From: Collybia mongolica
Lineage: Eukaryota; Basidiomycota; Agaricomycetes; Agaricales; Clitocybaceae
DNA: 64,000 nt
Direction: 5' to 3'
Assembly: GCA_013420905.1 (NCBI GenBank)
Contig: JAAXNY010000011.1
Coordinates: forward strand, 1,054,001 to 1,118,000
This document shows positions 36,565 through 48,931 of the stretch, in pieces. Position 1 is the stretch's first letter; every line of letters begins with the position of its first letter. The notes beneath the pieces were generated by a model that worked only from the letters and a program-made list of their open reading frames with translations, did no database searches and was not told the origin of the DNA. The translations under genes were made by a program, and so were the position numbers.

Positions 36565-37525
36565 ATGGCGCGCGCTTTCTGCATCCCAGGAATCGTTTTC
36601 CTCACCGCAGCCCTTGTTCTAAGTTTCTTGACATCAATCTCGCTCCCCTTTCTTACGGCGCTCGATATCACCCGCACGCATTTTGGGAACGGGGTCATTC
36701 AGTCAGGGTCGCAAGGAATGGTCGAGTTACGAGTGGGTCTTCTTGGTTTGCCCGCGGGTATGCGTCTAATGTAGCTTTCCCCTAATTGACAGTTTGGTGT
36801 CTGGTGAGTGTCTGTGGTGGTCCACTGGAAAGAAGTTTCTAATTACATCGTTTAGGGCACCTTGTTCTTACGACCAAAATGAGGAAAGAACGTGTTTCAA
36901 AGCTGGTACATCGTTTTAACCCTTTTGTATAGTTGTCCTCGCTAATGAATCCGTCAATGCAGGTCATGGTTATAAAGTATCCATCTCAAATCAACAGAAG
37001 ACTGCAAGCGTTATTATCGGCTCCTCATGGACTCGTGGGCTTGCGATTCATCCAGTTGGTGGGTTCGAAACTGGTTCTGTCTTGGTATCATCTAAATCGC
37101 TCTGCGTTCATCGTATAGCTACCGGCGTGACATTCATTGCATTGCTTTTGTCATTCTCGCAGCATACCACCTTCACCTTGATGTCGTCTCTGACATCTTT
37201 CTTCGCGGCATTCCTTACATTGATAGCGTTTGCGGCCGACATTGCCTTATACGCTTACCTCAAGCATCAAGTTAACAAGTTACCTGATGTTCAAGGAAAA
37301 ACTACGACCAGTGCTGGTCAGTCGAGCTGACGTCCATGAATTTCGCCCAGCTGAATGGTAAACATCATAGGTTTCTGGATGACCTTCGTCTCCTTCATTC
37401 TCCTTCTCTTCGCTGGATGCACTGTATGCTTTGGCCGTCGGAAGGACCGCTTTTCGGGAGCCACCTCGTACCCTGTTTCTTCCAAGCCCAAGAAGAACTT
37501 CTTCTCCAGGTTCCTCAAGCGCTGA
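36565..37525 (+). CDS. PalI/SUR7-family four-helix membrane protein
   Basis: Six exons: 36565-36732, 36793-36803 (11-nt microexon), 36856-36905, 36963-37058, 37119-37316, 37371-37525; 225 aa. Four transmembrane segments: residues about 8-30 (IVFLTAALVLSFLTSISLPF), two in exon 5 (ATGVTFIALLLSF; FFAAFLTLIAFAADIAL) and one in exon 6 (WMTFVSFILLLFAGC). The extracellular loop between TM1 and TM2 carries FGVWAPCSYD…CFKAG, where the W-x-x-C…C pattern created by the microexon is the family signature. The short C-terminus is basic (FFSRFLKR). PalI/Rim9 and Sur7 proteins sit in the plasma membrane, in ambient-pH sensing or eisosome domains; which of these applies is not decided by sequence. Confidence 0.88.
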
Positions 37526-38212
37526 CGGAACACGTCGGTCCTCGGTCTCATTCATTTCATATCCATCAAACCTCCCACCCTCCTTTCGTGTGCCCATGGA
37601 ACACATACCCATATATATATATATTCGTTGGAAAAAAGAACATTCCAATTTTGAATTCTTTGTGTGTACTGACCTATTTATTTTACTTTACCCATTGTTA
37701 CGTATGGAACGGAGCGCAACTGAACAAGTGTGATGTTGTCCGCTCTCATACCCACACTCACCATATGCCCTCATGAACAATATCCCGCGAGCCCGAGATG
37801 CAAACTTTATACTCGTTGCCACTAACATATACTTGTTGTATGTTGCTACCTCAACTAGTAAGTACACCAGTAATAAAAATTTTCAGTATCCGTCAACCTC
37901 GCATCAACTACTTCCTCGCCTGCATTTGGATGCAAATTCACTATTATGTTTGACGGTAAATATGTTCTACCGCTTATGTCAGACACATTTATCCTCTGCT
38001 GTATTCTGGGCTAATTCTCAAAGTTTTCTAGCGCGCTCTCAACGGCAATAATAAAACCGCCCACAACGCAACGGAAGCTAATTATATGCCATCACACGAC
38101 CCTGAGACGCGACTCGTCACATTAAATGTCACGCTGCGACTCTTGTCCGCGATTTTCGGCCCCCGAAATTTAAAGTCGCCTGCATCATCGAGGTAAATCG
38201 CAAGCCGATAAA
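37526..38212. other. Intergenic, no gene seen
   Basis: About 0.7 kb; the 3' flank of the PalI-like gene includes an (AT)n run at about 37611-37623. Confidence 0.5.
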
Positions 38213-39072
38213 ATGCCCACTCGAAGAGCCTCACAAACGAAGAAGAAGTCGCAATCAAAAGTTGAAATGGAATCTGGCGATGACGAACTTGGTTTCCTTG
38301 CGTCTCAGGGATCCACGGGGAGCGATGATCAAGCGTATGGGCCTCAGTCTCATAAATATATGCGCGCTAATATACCCAAACCTTCTTATTATCTTACTAA
38401 TCTCGCAGCCTAGAACAAGCCATAGCTCAACATTATGCTGGTTTGCGCCTTTGCTCTTTTTTTGACCACGCTAATCCGTTCCCTTCTCGTCATCAATTAG
38501 CTTTACGCGACAAGAAGAAAAGAGAGAACGAACGTAAATTCTTGGCGGCCGCGCGGAAGCAACTCTCCCAAGCTGTAATACCACTTAACATCAGTTGTGA
38601 ATTCATCATGGCTGAAAACGTACACGCAGGTCGAGAATTCGGCGGAGGAAGTAAAGTCCACCGTTTCAGCCATGTATGTATGTTTTTCCTTTTTGTCTTA
38701 GTCCTATTCACTCCCTCGTGACACAGGGAATCTCTTTACTCCGATTTTCTCCTTCAATATGCCACATGTGAAGACACCATTCGTAACCTCTGGTCACAGG
38801 TTCAAAAGGAGCAGGATAAGCTTCTTGTATATGCCTTGACCCGTGCTCTCGAGCGCCACTGATTTCGATCCAGGCCTTGGCGCAGGCTCGACATGCTGCA
38901 AACATCGAGGCAGGTAGAAAGGTTGAAGACGAACATATATCCGGACTGTCACGGACAAAGGATGCTTGCCATGGTCTGCCGCCTTTTTCGCCCTTTATTT
39001 TCCTGCTGACTATCAGGACATCCCCCGTATACTTCTTCTGGCCTCGGAAAAATCAAGACTTTGAAAAGATAA
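38213..39072 (+). CDS. Small coiled-coil protein, unknown function
   Basis: Seven exons: 38213-38334, 38409-38440, 38501-38574, 38630-38673, 38727-38826, 38874-38973, 39017-39072; 175 aa, all in phase. The N-terminus is basic (MPTRRASQTKKKSQSK), then an acidic stretch. From about residue 40 the chain is charged and helical (LEQAIAQHYA, LRDKKKRENERKFLAAARK, ENSAEEVKSTVSAM, NLWSQVQKEQDKLL, ALAQARHAANIEAGRK), which predicts a coiled coil. If the last intron (38974-39016) is retained, the frame instead runs to 39101 with a hydrophobic end and 199 aa; the intron has a good branch site and pyrimidine tract, so I prefer splicing. The basic N-terminus suggests a nuclear protein, but no family is recognised. 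Confidence 0.65.
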
Positions 39073-42000
39073 TCAAGCAGATTAGGCCCCAAGATTCTTA
39101 GCTTCTCTCTTACCCGATGAACAACCCTTTACTTCCTTCGACCCTCTAGGTACTTCGGGACCATCGCTCGTTGTTACGGTCCTTTGTGTCCATACTCATA
39201 CTAGTCCATCCATGTGCCTGTTGACCCATACATTACATTCGCGTTTTTTTAAGGCCTGTATGTGCTATATATTTGTGTATATTAAATGTGTTACTTGCCG
39301 TCACAGCCGGATATTTGAAACCGCGGGGAGTGTTTTTTGTGGAAGGGAAGGCACATGAGCCATGGCCAATGATATCAGGCACCCCATAATCACTTTCACT
39401 ACGTCACCATCTCTCGGAAGGGCTAAACTTCATATCATCACCCGCCCCAATATTCCTCATGATCGGGGGGGTTCCTGCCAGACTCAGAACAATGCCATTT
39501 GCCAAAGCAATTGAGAGGAGTGACTATACGATTTATCATAGCACTCAATGTAGATCTGTATGTCCGGATTCATTTAGTACAAGGCGTTTGGGTCATACAT
39601 AGTGGCATGAATACCTAGAAACCGAGGATCAATTGTCCAAACGCCGAAATTTTTTCACAAGTATAAGCCCATGCATGATGTTCAGGGAGTCATACGAGGA
39701 TAGCGCCAAGCACATTGGCTACATCGAATAGCGCCTGGTGACGCAATCCGAGTCTCCATACGTCCCCACTCCCACGATTTGGGGTCTCAGGGGGGATGGG
39801 CCAGTTCATTAATACATGCCCGATGCTGATAGTCTATGAAAGTTAGATCGGGGAGGTGTTTGGATTCGATGGGGTGACCAGGGACCTTCTACCGAATACC
39901 CGATAGCTTCTCTAGGCTGCAAGGGCGACAGCACGATGGATGTGGGACCTGTTCTAGTGACGATCAGCGGGGCTGCTGTACCGCCGACAAAACGTAACAC
40001 CACAGGACCCACATGCTTTGAAGATGCCCGGGAGAAAGCCGTGTTTCTTAGTGAATTGCACAACCCTTGGGCGGTCCTTCAAGTTTGACACACGCGTATA
40101 CCTGCCGATGAGAAATTCAAGGATACGTGCAACCGGGTTTGCCGTAAGTTGGTATTGCTCATGTTCTCGACGACAAGTGCTTCTCGTAAGGGTGATCATA
40201 CTCTGACAGCATCGGGCTTTCATCCACCAGGCAAGAGATAGTGTGAGCCCGATTCGACACGGTGCATAGCTTCTGTGTCCCTGTGGAGGGGTCAATCCCG
40301 GGTAAAACCACCGATTGGATAATGCTTGAAGAAGAGGAAGCCATTTTTCCGCCAATGCTCGATCTCCTTTGGTACTAGACTCTGGTCAGTGGCTGAGCGG
40401 GATGTTCTGAATATCAGAATGAGCCTAGCACATGTAAATCACTCATGTACGCCTGGGGTAAAGAGTGGGGCTATTGAATTGACTTTAGTTTAGGAGACAT
40501 GAGACTTCGGCTAATTTAATTTCTGAGAAAAAGCTTTACCGTTCTAGTTAATTGCCTATCCAGAGCCCGGATAATTGTTAGTTCATTCGTTACTACTAGA
40601 AGGTTGTGCGCTCAGAAGTTTGTGCCAGGGATTCGATGAGGAACTTGAAATAGGGGGTCTAAGCAATCAAACCCCTTTGAAACGGTTCGACGATAGCTCT
40701 GAGCCAGTCACACCCAGCAACTTTTGGAATCCTGAATCGTTCGGAGAGTAAAAGCAGGGCCGAATCGTTGGACCAGAGCACTGAAGGAGGAAGGAAATAC
40801 GAAACCGGATGTGGCATGAGCCAGGCCGACAAACTCCGACTTTTGTTCCGTCCCACGTGGCCATCGGGTCCGCAAGCAAAAGGTCTTTCGACGCTCATGC
40901 TGACCGCCTCGACCCATCACGACATCTTCTTGCAAATTCAGACGTGCCCTACTTTTTTTGTTAAAGCGATATGTTATTGGCTCGTCTGTGTTGCCAGTGT
41001 TCTTTCCAAGTGTCGTGGGATGAGCGAGCTGTGATGAATAGAACCTAGATGCTTCAACTGGGCATTGGATGAAGCCAAGAAATGAAGCCTTAGCCTAGGA
41101 CGTGACTGTGAGATTTTCGTTTGACATCAAATTGTAAAAAGTGTCAATCATTAAATGTTAGAGCTCGTGAAATTTTGTTCTACAAGTCCGAACATAATTT
41201 TTCTCAGCGAACCGCATATGCTCACCTCCACGCACGTCGGCTGGGTCTCTGCGTAACAGTTGCTGATAGCGCCCCCTTTGTATCTCCAAACGGAACTTGA
41301 GTCTGCCGATAAGGGCCACCGTTGACTCTTGAGTGTTCCGCTTTTAGCGCGTAATCTATTGGCGAGCCTCACTTTTCATAAACCCGTATGATCCCACAGC
41401 CTGCACCATTCGATAATAACATGTACAGCCGTTTACATGGGTTCTTACTCGTCTCGATCATCATAGTACTCCATTACTTATCATAACACAAGAATCGGTC
41501 ATTGTCGGACGTTGCGAGACAGCATGAGCCCGTACTACTTGATAGGCCTCCTCTGAGCATACAGGGCAGCTCATCCTCACTGCGACCAAGGTTAGCGAAA
41601 AGTACGGGATTACGGTCGGGATGCTCCATCATCAATGGCTCTTCCCCGGGTGGAACTTCGGGCTCCAACTTTTTTGATTGCCACCGCTCTCTCAAAATGT
41701 CGCCCCTTCGTGTATCAGGTTGGAAATCAGCCCAGCACGGAACTAGTTATTTTCTCCAAATCGCCGCCGTGGGATTCCGCTAGCATCAATGATGGCACGG
41801 TTCTTGAGCCCCCAAGCATAGGTTTGGGGCAAAATCATTCTATCGTTCAGATAAATACTCATTTAAAATGGAACTCACACCATCTTCAGTGTGTCCAAAT
41901 TGGTAACCCCATCAGTCTATGTGGTAGTGGATATTCTCTCAACTGTGTGGATGGTAGTATGCTGGTGTCGATTCACTTTGGTTTACGGGGGTCCCGTGCT

Positions 42001-42598
42001 TACAGCCGGGACAGAGAGCCTAGTTCGTTGGGTAGCAATGCAGTATTTCAAATGCGGCTAGGACTCACAATCGTAAGCGTTGTACTGTAATACCCCAGTC
42101 AAGCACGTACCTGATCAGCCTGCCGCAGGACCGCAAATTCGAAGCCCAGCTGAACTGGGTTCGAATGATCGCGAACTGCTCCTTTTGATTTCATCCTTCT
42201 CCTCCCGACCCTGATCTGACATGTCGCAAACCATCCGCCTTCTTTTGGTCGACTTGATGTTATTTATTTTATGGCGGCAAGCGTCAAAAAGCTCCTTGGA
42301 GGCCAGTATCGATCAGCAGTTTACTTCGGGGTTCGTATTTCGGACCGCTGCCCGGCTGGCAGCTCCCTGCAGAAGAGGTCCTGTCCGGCTGGGGAAAACG
42401 TTAGTTAAATCCTTGACATCTGCCCTTCCGCGCTGACTATTTCACCGGATCCCTGTGGATTTATGCATCCCTGGACTATCAGTGCCTATCAGAAGGGCAA
42501 ACATTCTCCAATCCCGATCGGTCATTTTACCCACTTGCTCTTATACGTTGAGAACAGAGACTTGTTCCTTCGTTTCTTCTTTGTGCTTCCCCTCAAGC
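39073..42598. other. 3.5 kb without a convincing gene
   Basis: Minus-strand frames at 39809-40355 look weakly protein-like (MASSSSSIIQSVVLPGIDPS, then …GPVVLRFVGGTAAPLIVTRT…) but are interrupted by stops and shifts, perhaps an old gene relic. A plus frame from an ATG at 42221 (71 codons) lies just upstream of the P450 gene and has no known motif. Confidence 0.4.
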
Positions 42599-44830
42599 AT
42601 GATCATGATTTCCCTTCTCCTCAGCTCTTTGGCGGACCGCGCAGTTATTTTCGCGTTTCTCTTCACAATGTATGGTACCTATCGCTTTTCGACGGCGCCA
42701 AAGCACCACTACCCTCCTGGTCCCAAACCTGTGCCTTTCCTGGGGAATCTTTTTCAGATATCCTCAGAGCATACTGAACTACTTTTCACGCAATGGGCTT
42801 CTAAATTTGGTTTGTTTTTCCCCATCTTTCTTTTTTTATGCAACTGGCTAACTCCATAACAGGCGATCTCATGTACCTACACATTTTGGGACATCCAATG
42901 ATCATTTTAAGCAGCTTGGACGTCGTTCGAGACCTTATGGATAAGCGGAGCTCAATTTACTCTGATCGGCCTCGCTTTGTTCTGTTTTCTGAGCTGTACG
43001 TTCCATCATTCACCAAGTTTTGGGTCTACTGACGTGACAGCATATATCAGAATGGGATGGAAAAGCGCATCAACGCATGTCCGATAGTATGTAAATTGCT
43101 CCGTTGTGAATGATCCGCTCACCAAGTACCAGCGGACCACGATTCAGGAAACATCGCCGTTTCATTCAACAGACTTTTAATCAACGCGCATCGGCAACAT
43201 TCCATCCTCTGCAAGAACAAGAAACACTTGTCCTACTTGATGGCTTATTGCAATCTCCTGCTGCATTTGTACAGCATTTCAGAAGGTAGAAGAAAAGTTC
43301 TAATATTTTGCAAGCACTAACGTGTATAAAGGTTTGCCGCTGCCACCATCCTACCGATAACTTACGGACGTAAAATTACATCCGTTGACGACCTCTTCGT
43401 GCGTTTGGGTACGGAAAACCCAAATTTTGGTTTCCCCTTTTCTGATGCAGATTAATTAGCGGAAAGAGCTGGAACACTTACTGTAGAATCTGGCACGCCG
43501 GCTGCTACTCTTGTTGATTTTATCCCGGTATTGAAGTTGGTTTTTTACGTTTGTGTCATACAATTTGGGTTCACCTCACGCTAGGCATGTTCCTACGTGG
43601 GCCCCTTTCTCTGGCTTTAAACGACGAGCTTTAGAGGCTCGTGCCGCGGTTGACGACATGATGAACGTACCTTTCGACATGGTTAAACGTGAAATGGTTG
43701 GTACAGTCCTGACACTATAACTCGTATTCAAATTACTTTCTAGCGCGCAGGAACGGCCACGCCTTCATTTACTTCAACACTTTTGGAAGCGCATTGCTCC
43801 ATGAAGGAAAGGGATGACGACGCGACTGCTCTTGAAGATGAAGAGGATATCAAGGGAGCTGCAGGTACTTTATTCGCAGGTGCGTCTACATTGTCTACCC
43901 AATGTGAGCTGATGCTGAACGAACTCTAGCTGCGGAAGACACGGTGGGCTCGGATATGATTAAGCATCTGATTTAGCATCTGAGGGCTACATAGACTCTG
44001 GCCGTGATGGAAACCTTTATTCTGGCTATGGTTAGGAATCCCGAAGTGTTTAGGAAAGCCCAGGATGAGATAGACCGGGTCGTAGGAGCCGACCGGCTTC
44101 CTACTATGGACGATAGGAGCTCACTTCCATATCTTGAGTGTGTCTTAAAGGAGGTATTTCGGTGAGATTTTCCCTACAGTTAAAGGTCCACCCCATTGAG
44201 CCACCCATCTAACAGATGGAATCCACCCGTGCCCTTGGGCATGCCACATCGAGTAATGGAAGACGATATCTACAGCGGATACCACATTCCTAAGGGGGCT
44301 ACCGTGGTCGCCAATATTTAGTTTGTAGGCCATATCTATGGTTGAATGACGTCACTGACACGGAATCAAGTGCGATGCTACACCAATGCTCTGAGCCAGA
44401 GTCCTTCCGCCCGGAGCGATATCTAAACAACGGCGAGAATTTACCCGACCCACGAGAACTGGTGTTTGGCTTTGGTCGCAGGTCAGGCGACCAAATTGCT
44501 GGTTTGATTTACGCGTACGCTAATGTGACCTCACATCAGGATATGTCCTGGAAGACACTTCGCCGAGGCCAGCATATGGTCCATGACATCAAGTATCATA
44601 GCGACTTTTGATATTTCTAAAAGCGTCGAAACTCAGGGAGGGGAAATAATGCCCCCCTTTGACGTCACCAGCGGCTTCATTCGGTGTGTGGATCACAATT
44701 TTGCTGAACATAGAAATTGATTCAGTGGGAAATGGGTAGGCACCCCAAGCCTTTCTCATGCTCCATATGCCCTCGTTCCGAGAAGGCGGCGAGTCTAATC
44801 CAACATGCCAAGGCGTATACTGAACTGTGA
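42599..44830 (+). CDS. Cytochrome P450 monooxygenase
   Basis: Fourteen exons: 42599-42809, 42863-42995, 43051-43086, 43133-43285, 43332-43408, 43460-43535, 43585-43696, 43744-43879, 43930-43943 (14 nt), 43995-44161, 44216-44320, 44371-44481, 44540-44683, 44740-44830; 521 aa with every phase matching. The N-terminal hydrophobic anchor is followed by the proline hinge [15 protein letters not shown]. Other landmarks are [11 protein letters not shown] (helix C), the I-helix AAEDTT (about 312-317), ExxR in KEVFR (about 369-372), FRPERYL and the heme loop FGFGRRICPG with the axial Cys at about 446. These are all conserved, so an active ER-bound oxidase is likely. The loop resembles mushroom CYPs annotated as O-methylsterigmatocystin oxidoreductase-like; the substrate is unknown and no biosynthetic partners lie nearby. 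At one junction Tyr replaces the commonly seen Trp (NIYAMLH). Confidence 0.9.
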
Positions 44831-45154
44831 TTATTTCAAATTCTGTTTCATCCTTCTGGGCCCATCTGGTACTATTCGTTCTGGCCTATTGTTGGAATGG
44901 GCGAAAGGACGAGTGACAGATGCCGTCACCATTTCACATGTATTCCGGGTGGAAGCACAGACGTGGATTACTTAGTATCACTGTGTATTTGTATTTTGAC
45001 TCGGTGTCTGTATCGCGCCGGGTCTTTCGCTCTGAACTGCTCGCTCCGAAGAACGCCCAACCTTCAAGTTATTTTATTCGTACTTCTTCGAATTTCGTAA
45101 AATTCAAGTGACGCCTCAGGCTCACGTGGCTCTTTCCCTTCCTTCGCTCTGGCC

Positions 45155-45593
45155 ATGTCGGAAAACCCTCTTGATCGCTTGATGCTCCCTGCACCCACTG
45201 CCGATGCTACACAGAAATTGGACGTTGATGGACCATCAGTAAGGCTTGATGAGCTTGGCCCCATGATCGTCAACAGCGACGGTGTACGTATGACGGCGAT
45301 TGTCTGATGCGGTCGCTGGATTTTCAACTGATTTTAACCTGACATCTCTTGGAGACCCTGTCAAGGATAGCCAATTGGGCAAATATGACCGAACCAGAAC
45401 GAGAGAGGACAGTTAGGGTGCTCACAGCGAGGAATAAGTACGCAGTGATCGCTTTTGTTTATGACATGTTCTCCTCACCTAGGAGACTAGAATCCGCCTT
45501 TTAAACGAAGAGAAGAAACAGAATGAAGGAGGAAAGACGGAGGAGGCTTTGTCTATCATGCGGGATGCACCACTGTCCGCGGGTTCGAACTAA
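45155..45593 (+). CDS. Short conserved fungal protein, unknown function
   Basis: Three exons: 45155-45283, 45355-45444, 45483-45593; 109 aa. The sequence has a conserved-looking core, LDELGPMIVNSDGTLSRI, then NWANMTEPERERTVRVL and a charged C-terminal helix (RLLNEEKKQNEGG). I recall similar short proteins in many basidiomycetes with the NSDGTLSRI…NW…M core but no assigned function. The second donor could instead be at 45438, which would give a shorter protein ending RLESAF; the longer choice keeps a sensible helical tail. Confidence 0.62.
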
Positions 45594-45868
45594 ATTTATA
45601 TGTGATAGATATGATTTCAGGTAGAGTTATGTCGGCACTGATTGTTGGCCACTTATTTCAACTCGGTGTTGTTCGGATGGCGCAATCACATTCCATGCTC
45701 TAACAATCCCGAACGAACAGATTATTTAGTAACACATCATTCCACTGGACAGACCGGGGGCAGTGTTGGTGTTGCAAATCATAATAAATGGATATTTGAA
45801 AGGGTCATTTATTGTCATCGTTCGACATTCAACGTTCAACGGTCATGAAAGGCGAAGTCAGTGGATCT

Positions 45869-47608
45869 TTACAAATCTCGGGTCGGGTTACTAAGAATTC
45901 GTACAACGAAATGGACATTTCTCGTGGCGTCTGATACCCATTCGGCCTAACAAAATGAGTCTGAGTGAGGGTTGGAATAAAGCTGATTGGGTTACCTCTG
46001 CCCGAACTCCATTAATCGCCAACCGCCTGAGTGAATCTGGGCTGTCGGAAAAAATCTGAGTAAATAACCCCTGGTCGATTATGAACCTGCTGCGCCTGAT
46101 GTTGCGGATATTGAATCCAACTGTGTGCAATCGGGTCATGCCTGACGAGTGCTCCCGGAAGGTATCCTGATAGAAGTAAATCGATGCTAGGGCACACAAG
46201 GAAGGGCTCCGAAGTCTACTACTCACCGTGGCTTGTTTTCCCGCCGCGATGTAGATTTCCTCTAGGTAGGTGCACGTCGTGAAAAGGAGCTGCAGAGCCT
46301 TGTCACTGAGATATGCCGATCTTAAATTGAGTATTCGGAGTGTCGCCGAGTGCCGTGCGGCGAGGTGGTCGATGATATTGTCAAAGCGGATGTTGGCTCC
46401 GTAAGAAAGGTTATTATCGTCACAGACGACCCGAAGGTGCTCAACAGGAGAAGCGGCTATTATCATCCTGATCCACTTGCAGAACCTGACCACCTCGCTT
46501 TTCGTCTGCATGCGGGCATGTTTGGTTGCGAAATACTTTAAAGTGCTCAATCTAGGAAGCCGGGAAGGCTGTTTGAGTTGCTGCTCATCAGAGATTATCA
46601 GTAGGAGTCTCTGATGCCAGATACTCATGGTACGCGCCAGGTAATATTGCAACTGGAGCCATTTCAGGCGGCGGAGTTGCCCAATGAATGCGAAGACGTC
46701 TTCGTCAGTTAAGGAATACGATAGCCCCAACGTGAATTCATGAAGCGTATTCTCAACATGTGGCAGAAACGATCTTAAGACCCCTGGTGTGATTGATCCA
46801 CAGTTATCCTGCCAAGCACGATGTCATTTCTTGGGCGGTTGGATAGGTGGTGGCTCACTTTGAGGTGAAGGCCCGTTAGAGTCCCTGATAGTCTTTCAAG
46901 CCACTCAGGGAGGATGTTTAGGATAACTCGACCAGGTCCGTAGAGAGTCAAATTAAAAATTCCCTCGAGGGTCGCCAAGAGGGGGGCTGTGACCTCGTTC
47001 ATACAAGATGAATTTATCGTAAGATCGCGAAGATTTCCTACTTCTGTTAGTGCAGCTAGAGGTTGGGTAAATACTTCTTCATGATATGTTACAGGGGTAA
47101 ATATGATGCTCGAGAGATTCATAAACAGGTGTATGGCGTCTACCAGAACGGTCGACAGCGTATTCAGCGGCTGTGGGCGATTCGAGAGATAACCTGTCAC
47201 AGTCACCAAGATATGTAAGTGAGTCTTTGATACAGTGTGAGATGATTGTATGTTACCACTAATCTCCAGTCGTAAGACTGACGGAGAATTTCTAGTAGTA
47301 CATGCTGAGGTGAACATATGCATCGATGCATGCTGGATGGTTCAACATAAATTTGACGTGAACGTTAATATAATTGAAATCAAAACGATCTAGAGACCTA
47401 CAGGTGGGAGTGTACTGTGGTCCTTCAGATCTAGTACGCGTTGGAACGGTGGCGATAGCTTGATCCGCCTGTAGAGCAGCCCAGATGTGACTTTGTTGAA
47501 TTCCCAATTTACGAGGGAGCACTGGTACAGTACACCATAGTCATCAGTGAATATGTCTAGCACACATAGGAGAATATCATAGGAGAGATGAACTACAAAT
47601 TCAGCCAT
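45869..47608 (-). CDS. F-box/leucine-rich-repeat-like protein
   Basis: Exons by hand: 47608-47402, 47332-47257, 47193-46859, 46808-46227, 46166-45996, 45946-45869; 482 aa. Residues 1-50 form an F-box-like start (LSYDILLCVLDIFTDD…LYQCSLVNWEFNKVTSGLLYRRI). The rest is a run of leucine-rich segments of the irregular kind common in mushroom F-box proteins (LLATLEGIFNLTLYGPG, LRRLKWLQLQYYLA, ATLRILNLRSAYLSDKALQLL, SLRRLAINGV). Two introns (47194-47256, 63 bp; 46167-46226, 60 bp) are multiples of three without stops, so unspliced isoforms would stay open. The predicted role is a substrate receptor of an SCF ubiquitin ligase; the target is unknown. It borders the transposon island. Confidence 0.75.
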
Positions 47609-47748
47609 GATGCATGATGGTCGGTGTTTATTTGAATAATCACCTTGCTTAAACAAACATGGATGTGGAGAAATAAAAATAAATGGTGAGAATAAGAAAT
47701 ATATATTAAAGTAATAAATAATATAAATAATTTATTAGTGAATGTTCT

Positions 47749-47763
47749 TAGTTCATGGCTGTC
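47749..47763. repeat. Target-site duplication, left copy
   Basis: TAGTTCATGGCTGTC, identical to 48723-48737, directly next to the poly(T) tract. Confidence 0.85.
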
Positions 47764-48722
47764 TTTTTTTTTTTTTTTTTTTTTTTGGTTCATATAATAA
47801 TATTAAGCACATGTGGGTTTGACCCAGCTACATGTGGGCATAAAAACCTATTACCACTAAGTAATCTGTAATGAGCCATCAGGGTGGAGCTGTACACTAA
47901 GTTGCTCTCCAGGTTGTATTACGGGTCTAGACTGAGGATACCTGCAGTCCAACGGTATTGTACTGTACCATGTCTGAACCTCCCAACGCCTTAAAGGTTT
48001 GCCTTCGCTTGTTGGGGCATGGTCCCCTCCCTTCACATTGGTACCCTGTTCCACTCCCCCCCTGGTATTTTCAGGGCGCCCTGGAAACCCATTACTCCCC
48101 CCCAGTGTCGAAGATAAATGTCCAAACTAAATGAACAACCCATACCTCAAACCTGCTCCCCCTCTCCTGAATCCCCCTATTACTTTCCCCCCTGTTCCAC
48201 ACCGCTCTCCCAAAGCAATGACTCCCCTCCAAACTGAGGCCACCAAATCCCACCATTGGTCAATAAACTGGCATTCTCCCCAAGAGGTGTGCTCTGTGCA
48301 GGGACAGTAGCTGATTGGGGGCCAGACCCCTTCCTCCTTTTGTGTTTGGGTGTAGTGGTTAAGCAAGTACGAATAAATCATTGAGAATGTTGGCGGTGAC
48401 GCTCCCTAAGGATCTGCGCGAAGCAGAGTACTAGAGTTGTGGTGTCCTCATGTGGCCTGGTAGTTGATGAGGTGGATGTGAACGGATTAGTGAAGCCCCC
48501 AGTACAGGCAAGATGAGATGACTCTGCAGATAGTCAGGATCAGCTCTGATAAGTTAAAAATTTGGATATGGTATAAAAGGATGGTGGCCCAGGCTGAAAG
48601 AGTGGTCTGATGAAAGGCAATGTCGATTAGGGATGAGGTGTTAGGTAGTTTAGGGACGACCTAGTGCAGGAGGGATGAATTCCCACGGTCGGATGGTGGT
48701 GGTAAAAGATCAAGAAGCGTCG
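47764..48722 (-). mobile_element. 959 bp poly(A)-tailed retroposon, family not recognised
   Basis: On the plus strand the element begins with 23 T (47764-47786), the complement of a poly(A) tail, and it is bounded by perfect 15 bp direct repeats, so it inserted by target-primed reverse transcription in minus orientation. The body is GC-rich compared with its flanks and has C-rich runs. It contains minus open stretches of 84 codons (48127-48381) and 65 codons (47857-48054, …KPLRRWEVQTWYSTIPLDC…) without a recognised domain. No A/B box of a Pol III SINE was seen in its first 100 bases. It is not similar to the LINE 3' end at 61.9-62.5 kb, so another autonomous partner is implied. Confidence 0.75.
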
Positions 48723-48737
48723 TAGTTCATGGCTGTC
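48723..48737. repeat. Target-site duplication, right copy
   Basis: TAGTTCATGGCTGTC, identical to 47749-47763. Confidence 0.85.
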
Positions 48738-48931
48738 CCATACATCCTGGGGTTGAAACAAGATAGTGTTGGATATCAAGCATGGCATGACCACCTGACT
48801 GCTTCTTTATTCTTTTTTTTTCTTCTTTTAAATATTTATAATATGAAGTGGAGGGGGTTACAAAGCCTAATCTACTTGTGGGACATTGCCTATTATCTAC
48901 TTGAGATTTGGAAATGAGCAGTCAATAGGGT

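Noticed and set aside
39809..40355. Possible minus-strand gene
   Set aside because: Suggestive fragments in two frames, but breaks could not be reconciled with introns and no family was recognised.
42100..42190. GGGTTCGAAT, resembling a tRNA B box
   Set aside because: The T-arm does not pair and there is no acceptor stem; probably chance just upstream of the P450 gene.
43920..43995. Apparent stop codons in the P450 I-helix region
   Set aside because: They lie in a 51 bp intron (43944-43994); splicing gives [12 protein letters not shown] in frame, so the gene is not a pseudogene here.
44316..44371. Apparent stop after VVANI in the P450
   Set aside because: A 50 bp intron (44321-44370) removes it and restores [17 protein letters not shown].
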